Shown: positions 46,641 to 60,153 of the stretch, piece by piece
Layout: every line of letters begins with the position of its first letter
Position numbering within the stretch: position 1 is the first letter of the stretch
Source of the DNA: Epiperipatus broadwayi
Taxonomy: Eukaryota > Onychophora > Udeonychophora > Euonychophora > Peripatidae
Assembly: GCA_028023455.1 (NCBI GenBank)
Contig: JAQFVV010000112.1
Location: 124,001-188,000 of the forward strand
DNA length: 64,000 nucleotides
Reading direction: 5' to 3'
The notes under the pieces: model-generated
Told to the model about the DNA's origin: nothing
Seen by the model: only the letters and a program-made list of their open reading frames with translations
The model's database searches: none
Made by a program: the position numbers and the translations under genes

Positions 46641-49600
46641 AACTGATATTGAATTAAATGATAATAAGCTAAAATAAATAAAATAAGGATTCCAAAATTA
46701 ACAAAACCAGAATATTCATCATAAAGTCAAAACAAGCTATACATTTTAAGACAAAAGAAACAATTTACACCTTAAAGTTTGGTTGACTTTCATAAAACAG
46801 TGAATATAACATAACTCAAATCCAACTACAATAAATAACTAGATATAAAATTTACCATAAATTCAAATTCTACATTGCAGATTAATAACTTATTCTTCTC
46901 AGGGTTTAAACAACTTAAATATTGTTATACAAGATATACTTAGGTCAGTGAGAAGAATTTTGCCACTACCCAAATATAATGCACAAAACAGCTCTTAATA
47001 TAAAATCGAATTAACAAACAATATTTAGCAATTCCCCAGAAACTTTATAAACTCCATAACTATTATAAACTTTAAGCTTCAAGAAATATGAATAACATTT
47101 AATAACTAAACACAATAACTTACCAACTTCCTTTTCTCAAATAATTATGAACAATGTGATCAAGATTGGTGAATGATAGATCTGCAGGTTCAAATAAACT
47201 GATTAAATCAATATTAAGTGTTTATCTTTTAGTATACCACTTAAAATAATATGCACTCTAGGTTAATAATATTTTGATTATTAAGTGATGATGCCTTAGA
47301 TGTACTCATAAATTATAGGGCTTAACAAAATTATTATGATATACCAACATATAGTTAATTATACTATATTGATTGATGATGATTTCAATATAATCAGATG
47401 ATATGTCGATAGCAATAACAATAATAATGTGTGTGGTGATTAGCAATAAGACTACAGACAACTAAATAAATTTTTAACACAACAAGATTTATTTACACTA
47501 TTTATAAATTTATTTCAGACACATTGCATAAAATAAGACAGAGACATTATATAAAATCAGGTATGGAAAATAATTTGCATCCCATTGACTACACACATAG
47601 TATATAAGATAAACTAGTACAGTGATATTCATATTATCACTATCATTATTGGCTATGTTTCTATTATTATCTTATAGAATAGGAAGGTTAAACTCCATTT
47701 AAACTAAATTAGCACTCAAATTATAAAACAAAAGTGTATTTAAGTCTTTGGGATATGTGCAAATTTTAAATCTAAAACTCAAAGTTATAAAGTAGTGTAG
47801 TATACTATAGCTATTTCATTTATCAGAATATGATAAGGACAATTATCATATTCAGCACAATTAACAATTATTATTATTTAATATGAAGAGATTTATTGTA
47901 TTAATGTGGGGACAGACATCAGAAGTCAAATGCACACATGACACCAAAACATTGCCTATGTCCACAACATAATCATTCTAATAGTTAACCTATCTTACCG
48001 ATCCATCGGCAAATCACTGCTTGATGAAAATAAATCAACATTGTACAGGTGCATCACTTGCTCTGCCATACAGAAGTTTTACAATCACTAATAAGTTTTG
48101 GTTGGTTTGTTTATAAACTGATGAAGATCCTACAACATCATAAAGACACTATTCCAATTAGGCAAACACTATAGATAAACCAGTGTCCCTGAATCTAACT
48201 TTATCTTATCCTTGCTATTTAATTTTAAAATACTAAAACTTCACCATACACGGTGGAAAACTAACTACATAACCTCATGAGGGATCAAACAATAAAGGGA
48301 GGCTCTACAAAACAACATGATAGTTGTACAATAATATGGCCAATTCTAATACCTTTTCCTAGGTACAAAAGTGTGGGCATTGCCTCATCACAGGGAAATA
48401 GAATTCAGACCATGGATATCATCCTCTCTTGGGATTAACTATGCTAACTAAGCACTAACTATTGATCAGCCTCAACAATATCATCCTCTCATGGAATCAG
48501 CAATGGGAGAATTCTCCATCTGCCCATGCACAATATCAATGATACTATATTTGATGCCATTATATGTGGCACATACTTATCAGCTGAAAGCTGTCATGAA
48601 TCCTTATCAATACAATAGCAAGATAAAATAATTCTAACAATAAAAGTGGAAACATAAATATTCCATTTCACAATGCAGAAACTATTAGTGTATTAAACAA
48701 ACCAACATGTAAGTCAAATGACCATTAACTATTTTTAAAAAACAATAATACTTTTGTTATAACAAGCAATACACATGTAGACAATGGAGATTAGCCTACA
48801 TTTTATATTTAAAGTGGACATGTTAATTCATAGGCAAAATTTAATAAATGCAAAATGCTTATATCGAATATTTCATATAATAAAACATTTGTGTCAGTAC
48901 ACTATATCTTTGACAAATTTCGTCTGTTTGTATACCCTTCAATAAAATATTAAAATCTGTTTTAAAAGTGCGAGAGATGAATATATCTCTCTCTCTCTCT
49001 CTAGATAAATGATATTTAATATTATATTCTCCCGCAACTGGGAAAATAACAAAAATATATATAATAAATGTATATATCTTTATACACCTATTTGTTCTTA
49101 ACTAAATATATTTTCATACCACAATAAAATAAAATTCTCTGAATAACACATTACAAACAGTATATTACAATAATAAACCTAAGCAATAAAAAAAAACGAA
49201 CATTTTCTCCCATTATATTTTATCCTCCTTAGTTCAAAGTTTGTTCCATCATTATGAGCTGAATGATAAGGAAACTGATATCATGAGCAAACATTCATAA
49301 GTAACGTGTATATATATTTTTATGATTATTATATTCAATGCCAGCATAATGAAATAAAATTCAAACACTTCCAAAAATCGTGTAGCACAATTAAAAATAT
49401 AATGTTTATCTATACTTTCTGTAGATAATTTTTCTTAAAATGAATTTATAGGTTTATTACAATTAACAAGATCAATTTTTTTAAAATCATTTATTGATTT
49501 ATTTATCATTTATTGATTTATTTATTTTGTTTTTCCATCCGCAGTAATATCTGTAATAGTTTTAAAATTATCTTGGCCCTTTTAAAACATTTAAAAATAT

Positions 49601-50959
49601 TATTAATTCGCATGTTACACAATAAAGATTAAGAAGTAAATATTTATTTATTCATTTCTATCAGCAAATTAATATGTGTTTAATAATATTAGGAAGAATT
49701 TATTCAATTGTTAGCAATTATAAATAAGATATCCTTGGACATTTTAACACTGTAACTATTCCATTTTTAATAATCAAGCAAAATCGCGCTGAAACAAAAC
49801 TCGCAGACAATTTTTCTTCTTTAATAAGAATAAAAAATAAGTTCACACATTTTTCTTTTTAAATTGATTAAACTTTATCCTACTTAAATGACTTTTAGTT
49901 TGTTTACTTTATCTTTTCACACTTTTCTTCAAAATTATTTCTAATTATATTTTATGAAGATTATAATTCATAAGCAAACGTATTTTCTTCTTTATTATAA
50001 AGAGTGCGAAAAAAAACAATTTCTTCTTTTTCCCTTCCTTGCTACTTTAAATAACTTATGCATTATTTTTAAATATGAAAACTGGCTAACATAAATAAAA
50101 CAAAAGTAAATGCTTACACTTTCTAGATTTGTCCATAGCTTGAAGTAATATTTGTTGAGGCAAATAATTATCCATATGGCTGTCATTTTCCCTTCTCCAG
50201 TATGCATCTCAGGAATTATAAAATCGATGGAAAATAGTGATGAAAGAATACAAGGTTTAAGATTTCTTACTTCATATTTTTAAATACACATTATCCTGTA
50301 ATCTTATTCAATTCAATCCACAGGGTTGTTACTTTTCAGCTTTTTTTAGTTTATTTTATAGGTGTAGATATTGAAGTCCTGTTTATTCTGATTTTCTTTC
50401 TTAATAGCCCCCTAAAAACTGTTATATTATTTATACCTTGTATTACATTGCATTGTGGTACTAAATGGACCAATAACTGAACAGTGTGAATAAATTAATA
50501 TTTCTCCCTCTAGTGATAAGTAAATAGACTGTTTCATATCAATTTAAATTGCAATACAATATATTTGAAGAATGTTTACAAAATTTAGAAGAATTATAAA
50601 TTGGTTTTCTTTTTTTTTTAATTACTGTTTAATAATAATAATAAAGTGCTAAATATTTTCATACTTCCAAATTGGTTTAATACTATTAAAATATTATTTT
50701 TAATATGACTGCCACTAGACCTTATGATAAAAATGTTTATGAAATTCATATCCACTTTATCAGATTTTCTAGTGTGTCTCAAACAGTCCAAGTCTTCATC
50801 ACTCTCAGGATATTTATTGATGAGCTTTACTTAATTGGAAAATTATAATCCAACAAGCATTTCAACCTATTACTGATTTTATACACTGATTTTTCAATAT
50901 ATCATAAATTATTATTAATTAAAATTTAAAATTTTACATACTGGATCACTTGAATAATG
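46641..50959. other. AT-rich DNA with unresolved retroelement-like patch
   Basis: A GC-richer stretch at about 47900-48620 has short open stretches on the minus strand but no motif I can name. (CT)n lies at 48989-49002. The remainder is AT-rich without recognised genes. Confidence 0.45.
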
Positions 50960-51250
50960 ATGCTTAGCTATCTTTTTTGTTAGGCTGGATTTGAAGACAT
51001 TATGTGTCTAAAAAATTCATGCTTGCAAACTGATAGGAACATGTTTCATAAATGCTGTTAGAGTTAGTGTTTAGATGTAGTTTCTAGTCCCTACTCTTCA
51101 CTGATGAAAGCCAAATTAGCTTGAAATCAGCTGATCTGAAGGTGGAGACAACGAAAGAGATATTTAATTCTATCCCTCTTGACATTTATGTAAACAAATG
51201 CTTGTACGGAGATTTTGGTAAAGCTTCATCTATTGATCATATATATATAT
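50960..51250 (+). repeat. Hammerhead-bearing short repeat, copy B
   Basis: Plus-strand homologue of 5411-5685, again bordered by (TA)n (51239-51253). It diverges by many substitutions but keeps the order of landmarks. The open frame at 51121-51324 is incidental. Confidence 0.72.
51096..51142 (+). ncRNA. Hammerhead ribozyme, copy B
   Basis: Stem I 5' side CTTCA (51096-51100); core CTGATGA (51101-51107); stem II AAGC, 7-nt loop, GCTT, fully paired (51108-51122); core GAA (51123-51125); stem III ATC, loop AGCT, GAT (51126-51135); cleavage residue C (51136); stem I 3' side TGAAG (51137-51141), plus a possible T.G wobble. Relative to copy A, stem I has the paired change CTTTCA/TGAAAG to CTTCA/TGAAG, and stem II is better paired. 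Predicted cleavage lies between 51136 and 51137. Confidence 0.82.
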
Positions 51251-51253
51251 ATA

Positions 51254-51929
51254 TCATCTGGAGAATTTCATTGCTACAAAATTTTTTTGCTTACTGTGTG
51301 GAGATAGAAAGAAAACTGGAGTGAAGAGAGTTAGACTTAATTGGATTTGGAAAGATCGGGAATAATATTGATAATGTTTAGAAAGTGTTTCATTATGCCA
51401 TTTTAAATGTAAAGAAAAAAAATAAATTTTATTGTGTGTATGTTACTGCAAGGAGACTTTAAAACTAAGTTGTATATAAGTTTAGTTGGGGTGATTTAGT
51501 TGATAAAGAAGATAACGTTTTGAGATATAAGGTTGGAAAACACATGTTTATCAATTACCATTGAAAGAAGGAAAGGTTTTCTCCTTTTGTATAAAGAGAT
51601 TTGTAGAATAATAAAGAAAGCATAAAGTTAAATATAAAGTAGGGGATGTAAAAAAATAAGGAATATGGATGGCATTTGTATCCTACTATGTATATATAAT
51701 GGTCAGGAAGAAATTAGGCATGCTGTGGGAGAGTGTACAGTATGTGATGAGGTTTATCATTTGAAATGCTTAAATAAGATAGGAAGGATGTAACAGGTTT
51801 ATGGTTATGTAGACTGTGTGCAAAAGGGATAAAAGAGGTGTAAAAATGGTTTCTAAGTGTAAATAGTTTAAAGAAAAATTCAAAAGAAATGGAGGAAAAT
51901 GTAATTGAGGAAAATAGAAATAGTGTATT
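51254..51929. other. AT-rich DNA, nothing recognised
   Basis: Short minus-strand open frames here are low-complexity. Confidence 0.5.
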
Positions 51930-53778
51930 ATAACGGGACAATTCTTTTCAGGACTCGAGGAAGTCACATCTAACTATATTCAGACTTTGAGTCTTCTTAT
52001 AGAATGCCATGGATGATGTGATTTAAAATATAATTCAATCCACTTTTCTATTAATAACCGCATTACTCTCGGAATTCGAGCTCAGAGTAGAAATCACAAT
52101 TGACTCTCTTCAGGCATTTCCACAAATATCCCATAGTAATGATAAATTTAGTATAAGCTATATATAACTTTTTTAATATAAAAATAAAACAAACTCCTTC
52201 TTTTTAAAACTTGAGGTTTTATGACTGTAATCATGAAAAATAAATCCAATGTTTCGACTATTTTTTATAGTCTTTTTCAAGGCACACTTATCTCACTCCC
52301 CTTTCCTATTACAATCCCAACTAAAAGTAATTGTCTAAAAATAATTAAGGGTTGGAAGCACTTGTTTTAATCTGGGGTAGGATTTTTAATTAAAGTTTTA
52401 CTTTAAAACGGATTAAGATTAGAGATACTTTTGTTAAAAACATGTTGTCAAATCTATTTCTAATCTGGAAATAGATTTGAATTTATTTTTGGATGTTATC
52501 TTACTGTTGCATCTTCAAAAACAACCGATAAAGAAAAAGTATAAAATGACTGAATTTTGAGTCACAGATTAGATTAGCTACTATTGAAAGAAGTGATTGC
52601 TACTAGACACTATGCTGTTTTGAAATCTAAAAATGATCTAGTAAAAGCTTTTTCCCACCCTTGTGGGTCATCTTTCGCTGCCATAATATTCTGCTACCCT
52701 CAAGTGAAGTAAAGACCCGATGGAGAACTTTTAAAATGCTAATAGAAACTTGCTATCACTAAGAATTCATTTGGATCCTCAATTTGCCATGCATGTGCCG
52801 TACTTTGAAAATAGACATTAAATTTGCACAAGGTAATTCTTATGCTACTATTTGAAAATGAATCTAGCCTCACTAATCTCAAATCCTGCTATCAAGATTT
52901 CTAATGTATTGTTCAATTTTCTATCTTTTAAATTAATATGTAAATGTAATTTGCTTTTAAATGATTTTATAAATCTAATTTTCTCTCATATGCTCTAACT
53001 TTCTTTAATTTTGGTGCGGTCATTTATTTATAGTTATTTATCACTTAATTTTATATGTCTATTTTAGTTATTATTGATATGCCAATTTCAAACAATCTGA
53101 CAAGTTGAATTTCTAAAATCTTTTTTTTTTTAAGTAAACTTTCCTGAATAAAGATTATTAATGTCCCTTTAAAATATAATGCGTTATTAATTAATACACT
53201 TGCCAGATTGTTTTTATGTCAACATTTTGTTTATGCTTTAATATATATATATGTTTAACTCTGGATTTTCTACCTGGGCAGAATCATAACTGAAGCTAAT
53301 TAACGCTTTAAAATCTTATAAAATATTATTTATTTAATTCTAAAATAAGGGTGACAATTGTTTTACATATATATATATAACTGCTAGTTATTTTCTTTTT
53401 ATACTCTTAAAATATATGCTATGTATTCCAGTTATTGTAAAATCCACGAAGGTGGGATTGAATTATTTTAAATAGTAGGAAAGGGAAGAGGGTGAATCTT
53501 AATGTTTCTTTTACTAAATAAAATCTTCAGGTATATGTTAGTAAATGAAATCTAAATTTCTCTCTATATATTATAACTGCATAGCATATTATTTGTCTAA
53601 ATTATAGTATTCAAACAAGGGTCATTTATTTTAAAGCAGTAAAATTTATTCAATGTTGTTAGCAACATGTATCATTACTGCGTTTCTGACATTTGGCCGA
53701 TCTTTGTGTTCTATATATATATGTGCTTCTTAATCTGGGGGTTATGACAAGTTCGAACCCATAGATTTCTTCTCAAGT

Positions 53779-53904
53779 CTTCATATAAAAATGCCTCTGG
53801 CGGTGATCCCTAAGTCTGGCACATGCTATGCCCATCCATTTCTTCATATAAAAAGGCCTCTGGTGGTGATCCCTAAGTTTGGCACATGCTATGTCCATCC
53901 ACTT
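53779..53904 (+). repeat. 63-bp tandem duplication
   Basis: Units 53779-53841 and 53842-53904 share 'ggtgatccctaagt' and 'tggcacatgctatg' and differ at about six positions, mostly C/T. Confidence 0.9.
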
Positions 53905-54765
53905 CGTCTTTTGTCCAGAAGCACAACTTTTCCTGTTATTTCTTGGTTATAATGTCAGCACTGCAAACTTCTCGTATATTTATTTCTTTTGCTTCATGAC
54001 CCAGTTTTAATGCTCTGATATTAAAATTGCGCTCAGCTTAAAATATATATATAAATACCAACTATTTTGTATTTTATTAATTAAATTTATTTGTCTTATA
54101 CAATCCCATCATCATCATTTATATATCTATTTAAGAGTATGTGCCTTGGGAAAAATAAAGCGTTCGTTTGTTAAAATAATTTTTCATTAAATATTTTGTC
54201 ATAGATTCAAATATAATCAAATGTTTTCAAATGTATTTTATTTATTTTCACAACCATAATGGCATGAAAATAATTGATCTTATATCTGTAATGAATCCCA
54301 GAATGTTCCCCTAAATAATGTTAGTCACCATGCTTCAGAACCATAATCGAAAGCGTTAATAACAAATTTATGTGAATTCTTCTTTCTAATAATAGATTGG
54401 CATTTTAATATTAGACCCACCAAAGATGTGTGCTTATTTATAATGTATCATTTAGCTAATAAAGAGCATATGAGAAATAATAGCGTGAATGACACTATGT
54501 AATTATCTACCGCTTGCTCATTCACGCACACACTAATGTATATAATTAATTTATAAAGGTATAATAACTTGTCAGTATATTAAACTATATTTTTATTGTC
54601 TAACTTATTTGAGTAGTTCGAATTCCTTTTTCTCCACTTCCACATATTACAGCCATGCTTATGTATATTTTAGTTTAGTCATAGTTAATAGATGTCTCAT
54701 TGTTTTGCTCAGCTTTGCTAGTGGGCCGGATTTAAAATTAATTCTCATGTGCCATCACTATTATG

Positions 54766-54960
54766 TTATTCATTAGGTGTTAGATCTGGGGCTTAGAGAG
54801 TGGGTTTGAATCCAGGCTGGTCCCTGACCTAAATCTCAGGCTTGACTGGGTTTGAAGTACATCTTGTGAGTTCCAGCTCATGTTAGATGGATAAACATGT
54901 TTTGACCGGCACATAGGATTTTTTTTCTTGGGCTTGGTGCCCAACGTGAAAAAAAAAAGA
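54766..54960 (+). other. GC-richer patch, possible SINE-like sequence
   Basis: GGGTTTGAATCC resembles a B box, and the patch ends in an A-rich run near 54950. A matching A box is not convincing. Unassigned. Confidence 0.3.
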
Positions 54961-56889
54961 AATTAGTTGTGTTTAAATTGTGATTGTAATAGGAAGGGGA
55001 GTGAGATAAGTGTGCCTTGAAAAAGACTATAAAAAATAGTCAAAACATTGAATTTATTTTTCATGATTATAGTCATGAAAAATCAAGTTTTAAAAAGGAG
55101 TTAGTTTGTTTTATTTCTATATTAGATATATATGAACTATTTTGAAAAGAAGAACTGTGCTGGATATATTAAATTATATAACTTTTTTATAAATATTAAA
55201 TCACTAAGTTGATTCAATATATATGCGTGAGTATGTATATTTATAATTATTGGTTTTATAAAATGACTAAATAAAATAAACAAACGAGACCTGTTTAATT
55301 TTAAAATCAAGTTTAACACATTTTAATCCATAATAGAAACAAAAATATTATCACATAAATAATAAAAATATTAAAATTTAGAATTATAATCTGTGCTTAT
55401 ATATATATATATATATACAATAATAAACTATTTAACATTCAGAAAAAACATGATGTAATTATTTACATATATATAATTAAAAATCACGTGTACAATAAAT
55501 AATACCACCATACATTATAAATCTATGTATTGTGTCATTAAAATGATTCAGTGTGTGTTACATGTCTATATAAGATAACATCCATTCACACTAGATTAAT
55601 AATAGAATGTATTCTGATATTAATTATGTTATTGTTTAAAAAGAAATTATGATAATTGTCAGGTAAGGTTCAATTTGGAATATAATAAAACTTACTTCCA
55701 AATTGAAATAATTTAAAAACTTTTACCTTAGTCAGCCGTCACTTTCACCAGAACATATATCAAAATATCAACATCTAAATTTTATTAAATAAATAAAAAT
55801 AAAACATTCATCTTATCAGTTCTCCAATTTAATATACGAAGTAATTTTTCCACGTAAATATAATTATCCCCAAACGAAATAAAGTTTAAGAGTTATTAAA
55901 GTGCACAACAAAGTATTCCAAGATGCGAAAGAATAATGGTTTTACATTCCTCCTTAGACAAAATAAAATGACGATGAATGTTGAAAGGTAAAGTTCCTTG
56001 ATCATCCTTCGAAGAGGTAATCCAAATATTCATTCTTTTAAATATTTGCATAGTAAAATATTTAAAATCTTCTTCAATATAATACTCCATTATTAAGGCA
56101 ACTTTTTTAGTGGAAATTATGATGATTATACTTTAGGCATTAAGTAGGAATAAATTTACATGTTCAGGTTTAAAACATCAGCAGAAATCCCTGGCATAAA
56201 TTGTCTAGCCAAAGAACATCTTTATAAATTTTTGTCTTCTTAAACATATATTTTGAAAACTCATTTCGAAGACGTTGATAACTCTTATAACCTTGTCAAT
56301 TTCAATGATTATTTTTTTATAGTTCTTTATAATATTAAAAGTAAGTAAATTAATTACTTGAAGACAGTTTTAAAATAGTGAATCTTCTTTTTTTCTTAAA
56401 TGTGTTCTAAATTCGAACACATTTAAATTTACAGACATAGTTATTGCCTTGATAACTAAATAGAAGATTATTATATAACAATATTAGTTCATTTTTATAC
56501 TGGATTAATTTCTGCAAGCATATCACATAATCATGCTCACACTCTCTATTGTTTAAAATATACAATTTGTAATGAACCCCAAATGTTTATTTCCTTTGTT
56601 TCAACTGATAAAATGCAATGATGACTTACGGCTTTGTCAATGTCAAGTTTTGGTTAATAAAAAAAATACTATTAGTTAGAAACATTTATTTATGTGTGTG
56701 TATAAACAAATTAGAATTATTCATTTTTAGAATTATTCTTTTAATACTAACTAGTTTATGTATATAGCTGATATATGAAAAGCTTAAGATAGGTGTATGT
56801 TATTTATATCTGTTGATTCGATATAGGCACAGTTAAATTCACAAAGAAACACAAATTGTTTTAGATGAGGCTCATATGGTACTCTCACA

Positions 56890-57519
56890 TTACCCCCTTC
56901 CTTAAAAGAGTTCAAATTTTATATTTACCATTAAAATTTGGACACTTAATGTGTGTCAATGTTTGCATTAAATATAAAGTTGTGGAGCTTGTTTTTCTTT
57001 CCTGCTTTTATCAACCCTTATTATTTGCTCTATTTTTTTTCTAACCCTTTCTCTTTCTCTATATTAAGCATCATTCAATTTAAATAAAAGGACAAGGAGG
57101 TTTATATATATAGGGTTCTTTCTTTTTCTTCCCTTTTTTATTTATTTTCCTTTGATGGATTTATTGTCATGTGCCTCTTTTATAGATGACACATATGTTT
57201 GTTTGGTATTCTCCATCCTGCTTTTCTTTAAGACTTATGGACTCTTTTGAGAACTATCCAAAACATAAGAACATCCATCATTCAGCATGGATTAACTCTT
57301 AAAATGGTTTTAGTTTTCAGGTATCCTAAGAATTAATTTTAATTGCTTAACATACCCTCATCAAAGAAAATTAATGTCTCTTTTGACTTATATACATCCT
57401 TATACATATATATATACCTATATACTTTTAAATGAAAACTTTTTCTCTCCTTACCTATTCCACTTTTTTTTTTTTTCAACATTTTACTCTATACATAAGT
57501 AGAATGTGGTAAAACATTA
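56890..57519 (-). other. 3' non-coding region and polypurine tract of the gypsy element
   Basis: Between the pol stop and the LTR. Plus strand 56890-56905 is pyrimidine-rich, i.e. AAGGAAGGGGG on the coding strand, and lies directly before the TG of the LTR. This is the expected primer for plus-strand synthesis. No envelope-like frame is present. Confidence 0.6.
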
Positions 57520-58578
57520 TTAATTCGTTTGACCAAAATAGGGTTTTAAAGCTCTAGCATTGTAAGTGCCTTTAATGTCTCCCTTTATATTTATCCAGAA
57601 TGCATTGGGACCTGTTTGCTTTATGATAGTATAAGGTCCTTCATATTGATGGTAAAACTTTTGATATTTGCTCTCTTGGGGTTTACTCATATGAGGTGTT
57701 TTTATAAAAACTTGATCCCCAATTTTGAACTTGTGTGAAATTGTCTTCACATTTTTATTTCTTTGATTGGCCTTTTTTACAAGTTGTTCATAAGCTTTTA
57801 CTCTATCTTCTTCTGTATCTATTTCAGCATATGTAGCCATAGGTTTATATCTTGCAAATAATGTTGGTACGGTTTTTGTAAAGTGTAATCTAATTGGTGT
57901 GAATCCAGTTGATTCATTCACATTCCAATTGATGAAATCAATTACACGCTTGGTTAGCTTAACCCACCCCTTATGCTCATCTCCTAAATAAGTCCTAAAC
58001 AACCTACCAAGCTCCCGCATTACACGTTCACAAGGGTTGGACTGAGGATTTCTAATGGAGGTAAGCACATGTTTAATTTGAGATCTTTCTACCCATGTTT
58101 TCCATTCTTTGGATAGGAAAGGAGTACCATGATCTGTTAATATGGTTCTAGGCTTTCCTATCCCAATGAATTGGAGGGTATCTAATACTTTGATGGTATG
58201 TCGAGTATTAGCTTGGGGTATTGGGTAAGCTGACACATATTTTGAAAAGAGATCATAAGCAACTAATAAATATTTCTTCTTATTGAATGGAGGCAGAGGT
58301 CCATAATAATCAATTGCTAAGATCTCATTTGGTCTTACTGGAATAATAGATTTCATTGAATTAACATAACTTTGGTTTGCTGGCTTTGCTCGCAGGCACA
58401 CTAAACAATCATGCAGTGATTTCAAGATGTCTTGATACATCTTTGGCCAGTAAAACCAATTTTTAATCATATGTTCTGTCTTATGAGCACCATAGTGTCC
58501 ATACAGACAGTGTATATATTTTACAAGTGGCATTCTTATTGATTTGGGTATAACTACCCTCCACTCTTCAATATCCAA
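57520..58578 (-). pseudogene. gypsy integrase
   Basis: 352 residues without a stop. The HHCC zinc domain is H28, H32, C58, C61. The catalytic triad is D90 ('AIDYYGP'), D149 ('LTDHGTPF') and E184 ('NPCERVMREL'), giving D-58-D-34-E. A GPY/F module ('YEGPYTIIKQ') lies near the C-terminus and there is no chromodomain. All catalytic residues are present, so this domain decayed least. The start shown is only an internal ATG; the frame continues upstream to a TGA just before 58618. Confidence 0.9.
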
Positions 58579-58617
58579 ATTCGGTTTATAAAGTAAGACA
58601 TTTTTCTCTAACTTATA

Positions 58618-58992
58618 TCAGATAAGATCTTTTGGCACATGCAGAACTTTCTCCCCCTTTAATGCACTAATTATGGGATTTAAGTCAGGATCTTTTGACT
58701 GTGGGTCTTGTAAATTTTCTAAATCGTTCTCTACATTTTTATCAATAATTAGATCGATGTTAGTAATGTAGGCATTATCTACTGACAGGTTATATTGTTC
58801 TGACCTACATGGGTTTCGACTGAGCACATCTGCCACAACATTCTCGGATCCTTTGCAATATTGGATGGTGTAATTGAATTCCTGCAATAACAAGCTCCAC
58901 CGGATTAAACGACTGTTAGTCAAGTAGCTGTGATTCAGGAATTCGAGGCTTTTGTGATCCATGACCACTATCACCTCTGATCCAAGAAGCAT
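58618..58992 (-). pseudogene. gypsy RNase H C-terminal part and tether
   Basis: Continues the RNase H fold: 'VIVVMDHKSLEFL' and 'IQYCKGSENVVADVLSR', the usual DHK.L and N..AD.LSR motifs. Preceded by TGA after 'AIVWAFQKF' and followed by TGA before the integrase. Confidence 0.85.
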
Positions 58993-58995
58993 CTG

Positions 58996-59994
58996 TCAAA
59001 ACTTTTGGAAGGCCCACACTATGGCTAGTGCCTCCTTCTCAGTGATGGTATAGTTTAATTCTGGACCTTTCAAGAGGTGGCTGATGAAATAGAGGACACC
59101 AGGTTGACCATCCTCCTGGATCTGGGATAATGTTACCCCTAATCCAAAACCACTGCTGTCCATTTGAACAATAAATGGTTTGTTAAAATCAGGGAAGGCT
59201 AAGATGGTTTGCTCTAAGAACCCTGTTTTAATCTTTGCAAATGCCTCATCTTGTTCACTAGTCCAGTTCCACCTTTCATTCTTTCTAATAAGTTTTAGTA
59301 ATGGTTCCATGTGGTCAGAGAACTTTCGATAAAAACGATTGTAGAAATTGCACAGTCCCAAGAATGATCTAATTTGTTTTCTACTCATGGGTTTTGGGAA
59401 GTTCTGTATGGCACTGATCTTATCAGGATGAGGTCTTATCCCATTGCATCCAATGATATGTCCTAAGAAAACCACTTCATTACATACCAACGTGCTTTTC
59501 TTGAAATTGATTTTAATTCCCTTCACACAGCACTCTTTAAAAAATAATCTTAGATGTTGAAGGTGTTCTTCAATAGTGGTAGATGCAATAATTACATCAT
59601 CCACATAAATTGTAATGATCTGTTTGACCTCAGGGGATAAGGTTTTATCCAAGCATCATATAAGGCCAGCACCACTATTGATCAATCCAAAAGGCATCCT
59701 ATTAAACTGATAGGTGAAACCCTCATATTCGAAGGCAGTATATTGGCAATCATCAGGATGGAGTTCGATTTGCCAATAACTGGAGGTTAAGTCAAAGGTG
59801 GAGAATACCTTCTTATTTCCAAATTTCATGAACCATTCGTGGATGGGTGGTGGGATGTTCCTATCAGGAACCGTAATTTTGTTCAGTTGATGAGCATCCA
59901 AACAAAATCTCATCGACCCATCTTTCTTCTTCACAGTAACAATTGGATTACAATAAGGTGAAGAACATTTGGAAATAATTCCCCAATCTAGCAT
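58996..59994 (-). pseudogene. gypsy reverse transcriptase segment
   Basis: 'WGIISKCSSPYCNPIVTVKK' with 'DGSMRFCLDAHQLN' (fingers), 'FSTFDLTSSYWQIELH' (first catalytic Asp), 'FNRMPFGL', then after one TGA 'TIYVDDVIIAS' (YVDD, codons 59607-59596) and 'VFLGHIIGCNGI'. The thumb 'FLGLCNFYNRF' and the start of RNase H 'FIVQMDSSGFGLGVTLSQ' complete it. Catalytic residues are intact; the stop codon at 59653-59655 splits the domain. Confidence 0.88.
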
Positions 59995-60153
59995 CTTATT
60001 GATTTGTTTTGTTATCTCTTCATGATATTGGTATGGTATAGGATACGATTTGGATTGAAAGGGTTGGTCATGTATAAGATTTATTCTCTGCTGGAAACCC
60101 TTTATTATCCCTGGTATTTCTGAAAAAATAGGGCCAGATTCATTAATAACAGA

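Larger units (their letters stand above)
52175..55175. mobile_element. PLE-like insertion with inverted ends, inside the LTR
   Basis: Flanked by identical 13-bp sequences atataactttttt (52162-52174; 55176-55188). About 140 bp at the left end is the inverted repeat of the right end. Both ends carry a hairpin preceded by TTGAAAAA: GACTAT/ATAGTC at 52256-52272 (minus, followed by CGAAAC) and its partner near 55023-55039 (plus, followed by AAAAC). This matches the terminal layout of the PLEs at 10975-18725. The interior has no clear RT or endonuclease. Confidence 0.6.
51930..56889 (-). mobile_element. 3' LTR of the Ty3/gypsy element, split by a PLE-like insertion
   Basis: In minus orientation the LTR starts TGTGAGAG (56889), directly after a purine tract (56890-56905), and ends near 51930. 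The block 51934-52174 matches 63388-63625, and 55176-55560 matches 63612-64000. By eye about 13 mismatches occur in the first 235 bases, nearly all transitions. Without the 3-kb insertion the LTR is about 1.95 kb. Confidence 0.85.

Noticed and set aside
48116-48145. CTGATGA near an ACATCATAAAG stretch
   Set aside because: No GAA core and no pairing stems.
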